From contig OX459103.1 in NCBI GenBank assembly GCA_949775045.1, forward strand, positions 7,244,541 to 7,308,540: a DNA stretch of 64,000 bases. The letters run 5' to 3'. Positions 35,721-47,700 of the stretch are shown here, piece by piece. A program made the position numbers and the translations under genes. Source of the DNA: Metridium senile (Eukaryota > Cnidaria > Anthozoa > Actiniaria > Metridiidae). Position 1 is the first letter of the stretch. The number at the start of each line of letters is the position of its first letter. Below the pieces are notes generated by a model. The model made no database searches, had not been told where the DNA came from, and saw nothing but the letters and a program-made list of their open reading frames with translations.

Positions 35721-38700
35721 CTATACAAATCTATTTGATTTAGATATCCGTGGTATTCGTGGTATCCGTGGTATTCGTGGTATCCGTGGTACACGTGGTG
35801 TCCGTGGTAACCGTGGTGTTCGTGATGTCCGTGGTATCCGTGGTATCCGCGAAGTCCCGCCTCTGCTTCCTTTGCAGCAACAACGACAGCAACAAATACA
35901 TGGACCAATTAATAACAAAACAGCTGCACCGAAAATGAGAAGGATTTGAAAGCCTGTGTTGAGATTTTTCCACCAGCATCTGATACCTGAACCTAAAGTT
36001 AAGCATAATAAAAAATAATAGTCATCATTACTTTGTAATATTGACAGTGACTGTAATGATGACAACAAGAAAAAATATGACAATAATTATAATTATATGG
36101 CAATAACATTGTCAATGATAATAACAAAGACATTGGCAATTAAACAATTTAATAGAAAATCACTAAGACAATGCCAATAATAATGACAATACCAATGAAA
36201 CAATTACAAAATATTAGGCAATTAGACACCAACAATGACAAAAGCAATCACCTGAAAAACCAGTTTTGCATGAGCAAGTGTACGATCCAGGAGAATTCAC
36301 ACAAACGGCAGTATCCTTATGACATTTATGACTACCAATTAGACATTCATCCACATCGATGCATGTCATCCCGTCTCCTTTAAAGCCACTATTACACGTG
36401 CAATTGTATGATCCCACTGTATTTGAACACTGAGCATTGACGCTGCAGTTGTGGATACCATCTTTACATTCATCTACATCAATGCATGTCATCCCGTCTC
36501 CTTTAAAGCCTTTGTTGCACTTGCACTTATATGATCCCACAGTGTTTGAGCACTGCGCATGCTTGCTACAGTTGTGGATACCATCTTTACATTCATCTAC
36601 ATCAAGGCATATCATCCCGTCTCCTTTAAAGCCGTTGTTGCACTTGCAATTGTACGATCCTATGTTGTTTGAGCACTGCGCATGCTTGCTACAGTTGTGG
36701 ATGCCCTCTTTGCATTCATCTACATCAAGGCATGTCATCCCGTCTCCTTTAAAGCCTTTGTTGCACGTGCACTTGTATGACCCCACAGTGTTTGAACACT
36801 GCGCATGCTCGCTACAGTTGTCGATGCCCTCTTTGCATTCATCTACATCGACACATGTTTTTCCATTGCCATGGAAACCTTGCTTGCATGTACAAGCATA
36901 GGAGCCTTCAGTGTTAGAGCATGTTGCGTACATGTGACAATCATGTGTTTGTCGGCATTCATTGATATCTTCACACACCATATCGTTCCCTTTAATTTGA
37001 AAAATAATATATAAATATATATAATAATATATAAATATACAGCCAATCTCGGAAAGGTTGTCAACCTGGAAAGACAAATATACTAAAAGAAATATCACGT
37101 GACTCATTATATATTCACTTTCCGGGCGTGTAAAAAGTCAGTTACTTCTAGCGGGGAAGATACTGCTTGTTTGAATTCACCGCCATATTATACTTTCAAA
37201 CGCATCTTACTTTCTACACGCGCGGAAAGTGAATATAAAATGAGTCACGTGATATTTCTTTTAGTATATATGTCTTTTCAGGTGGACAACCTTTTCGAGA
37301 TCGGCTGTACATGTATATAAAAATATATAAATATATAATACAGTCACTTGCAAAAATTATGGCCGCAATAAATATAAATATATACGTATATACGTTTTTA
37401 ACGATTAAAAGCCCAATTTGCTAGAAAACTGTTTAGAATATTTCAATACAGCTTAGATAAGCACAATGGGAAAGACTATGATCAATTTCGATTTGGATTT
37501 AGTTAGAAAAAAAGGGAAAATGTGATATGCAAATTTATATATTTACATAGGTTTGAGTGCCAATTAAATTTTTGAAAGTGACTGTATATAAATATAGAAT
37601 AATATATAGTATATATGATCTGTACATTATTCCCTGGTGAACGACATTTAATTTTGATATCAATGTGAGATTGCTGATCAACTTCAACTAAATAAGTCAT
37701 CTTCATGGCAACTATTTTCACCAGTCGAACATTCATCCATGTCAATCACTCACCATTGTCACTATGGTAACCATCCTTACAGCGACAGAAATACGAGCCT
37801 GCAGTGTTGTGGCATACTTCATTTAAATGGCAGGGGTTGTTGTCAACAATACACTCATTTCTGTCTTGACACTGACCATCTTTTTCATCAAAGCCTTGTT
37901 TACAGGGACACTTGTATGAACCAGCAGTATTGACACAGCTTTGATTTGAACTACAGGTGGCTTGATTCATCTTGCATTCATCAATATCTTTTAAAATAAT
38001 ATAATATTTATCATTTTCACTCCTGAATAAATATCTGTACAGCTCTATATGGAATATGAAGAAAATAATGCCAGATGATGATTATAATAATAATTTAATA
38101 ATAACTTTTGTAACATCTCAATCTCCTAGCTGGACGCAGTGCGCCCTACTAATCGGGGAGACTCACTCACACTCTCTACTACGTTTAATATTTTGCACAC
38201 AACTCGGCTCACATGTTCATTTTTGCTGAGCTGAGGGAAACTGGATAACCTGGAGAAAAACCCTTGTGGTATTGGAGAGAACAACACATCAAACAAACTC
38301 AACTCACATATAATCCATGCCCAAGCTGGGACTCGAACCTGGATAGCGGTGAGAGGCCAGCGCTCTCACCGCTAGGTCATCCAATAGCCTGCATAGATAT
38401 ATTTTAATATCCCCAAGTTCCTCTCTCCCTCAGCTCCTCTTCCCCTCCCCTTCCCTGAAGAGCCTTGCTATGCAAGCTATAGATAATTATCAATTCATTA
38501 ATTGTTATTAAAACTTGCTGATAACATTTCAGGAAATGTGTAATAGGCAATACAAGTAGAAATGTCAGTCATATAAAATTTGATATATGACAATCAATAA
38601 TGTTGCGTTCAAATTTTTTATTTTTATAGTTGTCTAGTATTTATTATCCTTAGTTTTCATTTACTTTCCGGTCTTTGTTTTCGTTTAAACGTTCCCTTAA

Positions 38701-41700
38701 GTATTTTTAAATATGTTGTATATTTACAAATATATGTTGTATATTTAAAAATGTCACGCCGGGCCTACGCGCGCTCAAAAACGCCGGGGTTTATTTCACT
38801 GTCCGCCATATTGGACGTTTGCCATTTTTTGGGAGACTGGGTACGAATTTCCGAACCAACGGTTGCACGAATCTTTTATAGCTCCGGAACGTGATCGATC
38901 GATTCCTATCTTCAATCGATTGATAGGACTTGACAAAGCAACCATTGAACAAGCGGTCAACTTGATGGCGAGCAAAAAAAAGTTTGTTTTAGTTCTTTTT
39001 GAGCCAATCTCAATGACATGAATAGTCATCCGAATGAAATTTGTTTGAAAAGCACATTTTGACCCTTGTTTTTTCTTTTTTGTGCTGTACTTTAATATGA
39101 AATAATTTATTGTGTGATCATCGTTGGTCTTTCGCCGAGTATGCCTTCTTTTTAGTTTTTCGTGTTTGGACTTCATTATTTTTATATCGCTGGTTTTCGC
39201 ACGACGTTTTGTACGATGCCAAGGCCAAGATTTAAAGTTGGAGCCTACATGAGGGAGAGGAAGATGGTTCGAAAGCAAGTTTATATCATGAAGAAGCGAA
39301 AGCTAGAAACTGAATTGCAGTCCATCGATGCATAGATAGAAGAGAAGGAGAAGGAGCTGAAGGCAAAGACCGACAGACTTCGCTATCTAGATACGAAGGT
39401 TTGCATTATAGTTAGAAATATTAGCTATCTTGGGGATTGGCCTTTAAATTTGAGCGGTATTTTTTTTTACACGAAGAGGCAGGGTCGCACGATGTTTACT
39501 ATCAAAGTGAAGTTTATCAAGCTTTAATATTTTTATATGTACCTGATAGACTATCAGAGTACTCTTACATTTTCATATTTTGTGTTGCTTTCTTTACAAT
39601 TTGATGTTTTATCATTATATTTTACATAATTAGACGTTTTCATAGCAAGCACAGGCACCCCAAGCTCATATCATTCTGTCAATAATCAAAACACTCCACT
39701 CGATCTACTCTATATCATGGGAGTAGACATCTAATAAATAAACATTTGTTTTTATTCACATTTTGATGAAATGAAGCTAGAGTTAGGCGAGGTTTGATTT
39801 ATTATTGACATGATACACATACAAATTAAGGACAGTTATAACTTTTGGCTGCTATAACTGCCTGTTCTTCCCGGGGGGGGGGGGGGGGGGGGGGGTACTT
39901 GACCCAGTTTCTGACGGGGACGTTCCGCTGGTACCTCTAAACCCTGACCCTATTTAAGACAGCAAAATCCTAAAAATATGCACCCTATTTCAAGACAAAT
40001 TGGTAAAAAGTAGACCCTATCCAAGACTCAAGGGGGAAATTGTATACCCTAGGTAAGGCAATTTAAGACAAATTAGGCTAAATTGTATACCCTATTCAAG
40101 ACAACAAGGCAAAAAACCATACCCTATTTGGCGGAACGTCCCCGTATAGTAAATATAAGGGAGTACCCCCCCCCCCCCCCCCCCCCCCCCCGGCTGTTCT
40201 TTTATTATGATAATTATGGATACACTGTACATGTAATGCAAGCTACACCAGTTATTTATGTAATTACTGATAATAGTTTTGTTTATGTCACAGGTACATG
40301 TATGATAGCAGTGTTATAAGACATATCTTAATAGACATGTACAAAGGAAGACAAAAGAAGGTCTCTCAAGCTGAACTCTTTTGTTATTCATGATAGGTAA
40401 TATAATGAAATTTGTAACACCGTAAAAAAATGTTGACTTAACTTTACTGACATTTTGGGCTTTAGCCCTTCGTCGGAGGGCTAAAGTTCGAAACGTCAGT
40501 AAAGTTAAGTCAACATTTTTAACACCGATGCAGCCTATACTAGTTTACTCGCTAGTTTCCATTTATTTTTGCTTTTGTTATTCCTTATTTACTATTAAAT
40601 TACTAATTTCTTTTTTCTTGTGACAACATTTTTTAAATTTGGTAAATATTAGCAAATAGCACTAAATGGTCCTAATTAAACAACTGTAAACAAAACAAAA
40701 TAGCACAATCAATCAATCATTGATTTTATTTGCACTTAAAAATTACAACTTTGTATAGTATTATGCACATTAGAGTTGTTTTCATTAACCGGCGAAACAA
40801 AGTGTATTAGTTAAAGTGTGATAGACAAATAACATTATAACATAGGCAAGTAGAATCGCGCGCTCTGATTGGCTTATTTTCTATTGACAAGAAACGGATA
40901 TCCCAAAGAGATATCCCATAGAAATTTAATGTGAGGATTTCAAGTTCGCTATAGTAAATTTTTACTTTTTTTGCGACAAAAACAAATTGAAATGGCCGCA
41001 TTGGACAACTTTCCAGTTTTGCTTTCGACATATTTGAAGAAAATGTTGAGCCTGCAGTGGAGAAAAAAGCGAAAAACTACGAGAAAGTTCGACCAAAACC
41101 TACAAAAATTTGCAACTAGGTGGCGAGCATTGGTTGTTTTTGCATACATTTTAATAAGCAAAAGTTGAGAAAATCAAATCAGATTGCAAAAACTCCAGAG
41201 AGAATACATAAAAGGGTATTATTTTAATTCTCTAAAGAATATAAAGCTCGTTCACATACCTCGATAATAGTTGAAAACAATAGTTTTAGTTTTTATCTTT
41301 CCTTGTAAACAACACGGCGGTGAGTTGAGTTATCTTTTGCTGAGAGATATCGTTGCTTTTCAGTTACTTTTAAAAAGCTGTAAAATTCACGATAAGTTTT
41401 TCTACAAAGTTAACAACGTTTTTGAAGTCAGGAAGTGTTCTTGTCTTTCTTTGTCTGCATACAAAAGGTTCAAAAATCTTGGAAAAGGCCGTTTTTTCTC
41501 GATTCAAAGTTCTGTCAGCGATCATCATGCTTTCATGTCTTTCATCTTCTTCATTAAGTACGACACAGATAAATTAATTCCTCCAACAGTTTACGGTGAT
41601 TTCGTTTAAAGTTCTTATTATTGTTTATCGAAAAATAAGAGCTTTCAAAGGCTCTTTTGCTCGATGCAAACGTCCACAACACGAATTTCAACTGGTTTCA

Positions 41701-44700
41701 ACATCAATTGTGGCTCACTTCAGTTTGTGTGAGTGTAAAACTTGTTTTTTGTTTCTTGACTTTCTCTGATGTAGAGGTATAAACAAAATCCTTTGTCTTT
41801 AAAGGATCTTTGATTTGGAATGATGAAGAATCGAAAGCTGCCATAATTTCAATATTTTGGCATTAAAATCACTGTAGGTTTGTCGAAGCAGCCGTGACAG
41901 GCATGCTGAATGAAAACCGGTTTCTGACAACCCCTCTTTTTCAGTAAAACTACTGGGAAGCCATTTGAAAGCAACGTACGCGCGTTGTTAATTAAATTAA
42001 AAAAATATTACTTTTTTATCGAAAAATAATTGTGGTCATATAATGAAATTCTTATTAACTGAGCTTGGTCGGTCTGTACAGGAGAATCTTGACCTTGGTC
42101 GGGTCCTCATTGCGTTCGGTCTGTTCTTTCCGACTTCACCCAAGATTCTCCTGTACAGACCTCCCGCTTGGTTAATAAGATCGTATTATTTTACTGAAAA
42201 AAGGGCCTATGTTATAAAAGAAATGGTCGATAATTAGCGTGTGTATATCCAGTTCTGAAAGCACTCTGGTAGCTAGAGTCGCACTCGGCTAAAGCCTCGT
42301 GCGACTCTTACGCTACCATCGTGCTTCCAGAACTGGATATACGCACGCTAATTATCGACCATTCCTTTAATAAAAGAACACTAAAGGAATGGTCGATAAT
42401 TAGCGTGCGTATATCCAGTTCTGGAAGCACGATGGTAGCGTAAGAGTCGCACGAGGCTTTAGCCGAGTTCGACTCTAGCTACCAGAGTGCTTTCAGAACT
42501 GGATATACGCACGCTAATTATCGACCATTTCTTTTATAACATAGGCCCTTTTTTCAGTAAAATAATACAATTTTATTAACCGAGCGGGAGGTCTGTACAG
42601 GAGAATCTCGGGTGAAGTCGGAAAGAACAGACCGAACGCAAAGAGAACCCGACCAAGGTCAAGCTAAGATTCTCCTGTACAGACCGACCAAGCTCAGTTA
42701 ATAAGATTTTTATGTTATGATCACAATTATTTTCGATAAAAAAGTAATATTGTTTTAATTTAATTAACGACGCGCGTACATTGCTTTCAAATGGCTTCCC
42801 AGTAGTTTTACTGAAAAAGAGCGGGTTGTCAGAAACCGGTTTTCATTCATCATGCCTGTGACGGCTGCATGCTTCGACAAACCTACAGTGATTTTAATGC
42901 CAAAATATTGAAATTATGGCAGCTTTCTTCATCATTCCAAATCAAAGATAGTTTAAAGACAAAGGCTTTTGTTTATACCTCTACATCAAAGAAAGTCAAG
43001 AAACAAAAAACAAGTTTTACAAAGGATTTTAGCTGACACGAACTGAAGTGAGCCACAATGGATGTTGAAACGAGTTGAAATTCGTCTTGTAGACGTTTGC
43101 ATCGAGCAAAAGAGCCTTTGAAAACGCTTATTTTTCGATAAACAATAATAAGAACTTTAAACGAAATCACCGTCAACTGTTGAAGGAATTAATCTATCTG
43201 ATGAAAGACATGAAAGCATGATGATCGTTGACAAATCTTTGAATCGAGAAAAAACGGCCTTTTCCAAGATTTTTTTAACCTTTTGTATGCAGACAAAGAA
43301 AGACAAGAACACTTCCTGACTTCAAAAACGTTGTTAACTTTGTAGAAAAACTTATCGTGAATTTTACTACAGCTTTTTAAAAGTAACTGAAAAACAACGA
43401 TATCTCTCAGCAAAAGATAGCTCAACTCACCGCCGTGTTGTTTACAAGGAAAGATAAAAACTAAAACTATTGTTTTCAACTATTATCGAGGTATGTGAAC
43501 GAGCTTTATATTCTTTAGAGAATTAAAATAATACCCTTTTGTGTATTCTCTCTGGAGTTTATGCAATCTGATTTGATTTTTTCAACTTTTGCTTATTAAA
43601 ATGTATGCAAAAACAACCCTTTGCAAATTTTTGTAGGTTTTGGTCGACCTTTCTCGAAGTTTTTCGCCTTTTTCCTCCACTGGCTCAAAATTTTCTTCAA
43701 ATATGTCGAAAGCAAAACAGGAAAGTCGTTGCTGTCGTCCAATGCGGCCATTTTAATTTGTTTTTGTCGCAAAAAAAGTAAAAATTTGCAATAGCGAACT
43801 TGAAAGCCTCACATTCAATTTCAATTTCAATTTCAATTTCTATCGATATCTCTATGGGATATCCATTTCTTGTCAATAGAAAATAAGCCAATCAGAGCGC
43901 ACGATTCTACTTGCCTATGTTATAAAAATATATGTACATGTAGTTAAGGTGCATTGAACAGTAACACACTAAAGAGTGTTTCACAGGTTAATAAAAACAG
44001 TTTTAATGCATGTATACATTGATGACATACCATACCAGCCATGCTGAATTGGGCAACCTGTTTAAATATTATTCAAAATAAATAAACAACACCAATTGCT
44101 AGATTTCAATCATTTTAGAGCATCTTCATTGAAAGCTTGAAATCAGCAAAGTATAATAGAGTGCTCCCATTAAACTCATGATTGAACAACGTGTAATAAA
44201 TAGTAGGAATTCATACAAAAACCTGTATATACATGTGTGATTGTTTCATTAGCACTTTCAGTACTTATATTTAGTATAAATATTTCATGGATTTAGTAAG
44301 AGCACATAACAGGTTCCCATTTATATCTGTACTTTCCCATTTAAATCTGTACTTATGCAAATTGTGTTGATGTGTGCTAAACACAAAAATCAACCAGTCA
44401 GAGAAGTTCACTTCAGAAAAAATATATACTCTGATTGGTTGATCTGTGTATTTAGCACACATCAACACACTTTGCATAAGTACATATTTAAATGGGAAAG
44501 TACATATTTAAATGGGAACCTGTTACATGCACTTGTCAACAAACATATGTTTTGTCAATAAACATTTACTAATATAATTGTTTATGTTCTTCCGTTCCTT
44601 TTATATATATGTACATATATTGTATATATATAGGGCCGTATGTTAGATAACCTTTATAGTGTTAATACGTATTTTTCCCTCGTTAAATAAAGTATATTGT

Positions 44701-47700
44701 ATTGTATTGTATTGTATGTACACCCTAAATACTTTGAAGCTGGCATGGATGACGAGGGTAATTATGCCTATTCCATTCCCCATAATGAAACTGGATATAT
44801 AATGTGCCAGAGTTTTTTTGGTCAAAGAAAGCGAAATCTTTGTTTGCTTCTACTAATAGTTTCACTACATGTTTGTTTCTTTTCAAACCCTTCAACTTCC
44901 TCACAAAGAAGGCTTGTACTTCTTCTTTACTCAGACTTGCTACTAGACCAAAGAACATAATCACTGACTCTAGGCAGGTGAAACTTATGACATGACCTTT
45001 ATTGTTTTTGGCCAAGTAGCATAGTGGTTCTCTTAACTTATCAATAGACTAGATCACTACTGACATGGCACTGACTATGGCATAAGGTATGTTCCGGCGT
45101 ATTTCAGCATAGTAGGGTCTACTTATAGCAACTCGACCGGCTAGTCTGCGGTATCTTAGTTTACAGCCAAACCTACAGAAGCGTTCCTATCGAGGTTGGA
45201 ATGCTCGATTTATTCTTCCAAACTTGATTTGAAATTTGTTTTGAAATTTGCATAAATGAATCGAAACTTGTAAGTTTCAAAAACTGCCTCAAATCAAAAC
45301 ATTACTTTCAATGTTTTTTGGACAACAGAAACTTGCTAAACCTAGTCTGCTTACAGAAATATTGTTATAAATACTTACTAAAGTATTCTATTACAATAGC
45401 ATTATCAGTTATTGACCACAGATCATGATTTCGAGACCATTATCGGTTGACGGTTGAAGTCTGCAATTTGAAACTTACAAGATTCGATTCATTTATGCAA
45501 ATTTCAAAACAAATTTAAAATCAAGTTTGGAAGAATAAATCTAGCCTTCCAACTTCGATAGGAACGCTTCTGTAGGTTTGGCTGTAAGCCAAAGTCTAAC
45601 TTCCATATCAAGCACTGATCCAGTTGTCATTGAGTTGGACGATAGTAAATGTGCAACTAAAAACATAATTTATGTGCAAATCAATTTATTATATCATGAT
45701 AACACAATCTGACTCCCACAATATAGTAACCTAGTGTTAGAGCACACTTTTCATAGTTTTTTGATTAGTTTTGTCTAAACATTGGACAGATCCTAGGCAG
45801 GTTCCAAAAATATTAATTATTACATTTTTATCATTTCATTATATTAATGGGTTTGTAGTTATATAGGCATATACATTGGACATCAGCTTGAAACATATAT
45901 CAACTTAAGTAACAAACATATTATTTTCATATATTAACAATAAATATTTTAGGAATGACACAGTTTAATTTCTATTATACTTGACATTTGTAGTCATGCG
46001 AGCAGCATTATACATACAAAACCAAGATGTTTGGGGAGTCCCCCGATGAAAACCTGCTTGGTTATGTATGTATTACGCTGCTCATGCAACTACAAATTTC
46101 AATGTATTATATTAATTAAAGCTACATCATTACTAAAATATTGCTTGTTAATGATGAAAATAATATAAAGTTTGTTACTTAGTTGATATATGTTTCAAGC
46201 TGATGTCCAATGTTTATGCCTAACTACAAACCCAATAATATAATGAAATGATAAAATGATTGCAAAACTTTGATTAATATTTTTTTAAACCTGCCTAGGC
46301 TATGTCCAATGTTTAGGCAAAACTATTCATCAAGAACTAATTATAAAACTCTGAAAAGTGTGCTCTAGCTAGTCTGACACTATCATTGTATATACAAGTT
46401 GAGTATTAAACATCAATCAAAGTAACAGTATTTCCTATACAGCCAATTTCACTATCGTTGTTTGATAAAATATTCATTTACAACCAATTCGAAGAGAATT
46501 TTGTAGTATAATAACGGGTGTCTGTAAAACCCGGAACGTGCCCGGAACACCCGGAACACCCCGGAACACCCCGGAACACCCCGGAACACCCCCGGAACAC
46601 CCCCGGAACACCCCCGGAACACCCCGGAACACCCCAGAAAAGTAAATATTTATAAAATTAAAAAAGGGAAAAAAGAAAAAAAAAGAAAGAAAAAAGGAAA
46701 AAAAGGAAAAAAAATTGAGATTTTTCACGTTGTAGTTTTGCAGAAAAAAAAATATTTACAGCTCTGCACATTTTCACGTAACTATTGTATCTCATAATTA
46801 GGTCTATTATGTTATATGCCGTTTTCGACGTCGTTGCCGTAGTGGTTACTTAAACTCCCTACTATTGTAGTAGAAATAGCATTTCACTGGACTGAAAACA
46901 AATGAGAGTTTGTGAATCCTAAAACCACACTAAGGGCCTGTTTACATGGAGATAGGGTGACCCTAGGGGTAGGGCCAATAGATAGCCGTCCTTTACCTGC
47001 AAAGAGACGATCGAGGTAGGGTGACCCTATAGGTGTAGGGTTAGCGTCTCAGGTAAATAAACAACAAAATGGCGGTTAAACGTTCTATTTTCGCTGTAAA
47101 CTTTATATTCTTGTCTTTAGTATCCTTGGCTGTGGGATTTCAATGCTGTGGCTTCTTATTATCAATGTTTATAGCTCAAACGGCATCCCCAAGAGCGAAT
47201 TATATATCAAGCCGCCAACCAGTACAGTATTGCGTAAGCGAGACTACGTGTTTGACTACTTTGAGCGATATTTGTGATGTTTGGAGCGTTCTTTGTCACA
47301 GGATCTCTAACATTTTATTCTTTTCCATTAGTTTTATCACTTTAATGCTCATTTACGATTACTTTTAACTGGAATCTTCGTAAATACTCGCCAGAACGAT
47401 ATAGCCCTCCCCCTAGGGTCACCCTACCTTGAGCGTTTACATGCAAAAAGCTGGCCCTCCTAGGAGGGTCACCCTACCTAGCTGATAGGGTAACCCTACC
47501 CCTAGGGTCACCCTACCTGACATGTAAACACAACCATGGAATACAATAGAGCCGGGGTGACCCTAGGGGTAGGGTGACCCTCCTAGGGGGTGACCCTATC
47601 TCCATGTAAACAGGCCCTTAGTGCACAGTACGGAACTTCATTACGTGCTAATGCAAACAACTCTGATTTGTTTTCAGTCCAGTGAAATGTCATTTTCGAC

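Noticed and set aside
36437..36901. 154-codon plus-strand frame
   Set aside because: It is the antisense of the conserved EGF repeats; cysteine spacing and splice sites support only the minus strand.
38329..38392. Functional tRNA gene
   Set aside because: A and B boxes are good, but the acceptor stem does not pair and a SINE body follows.
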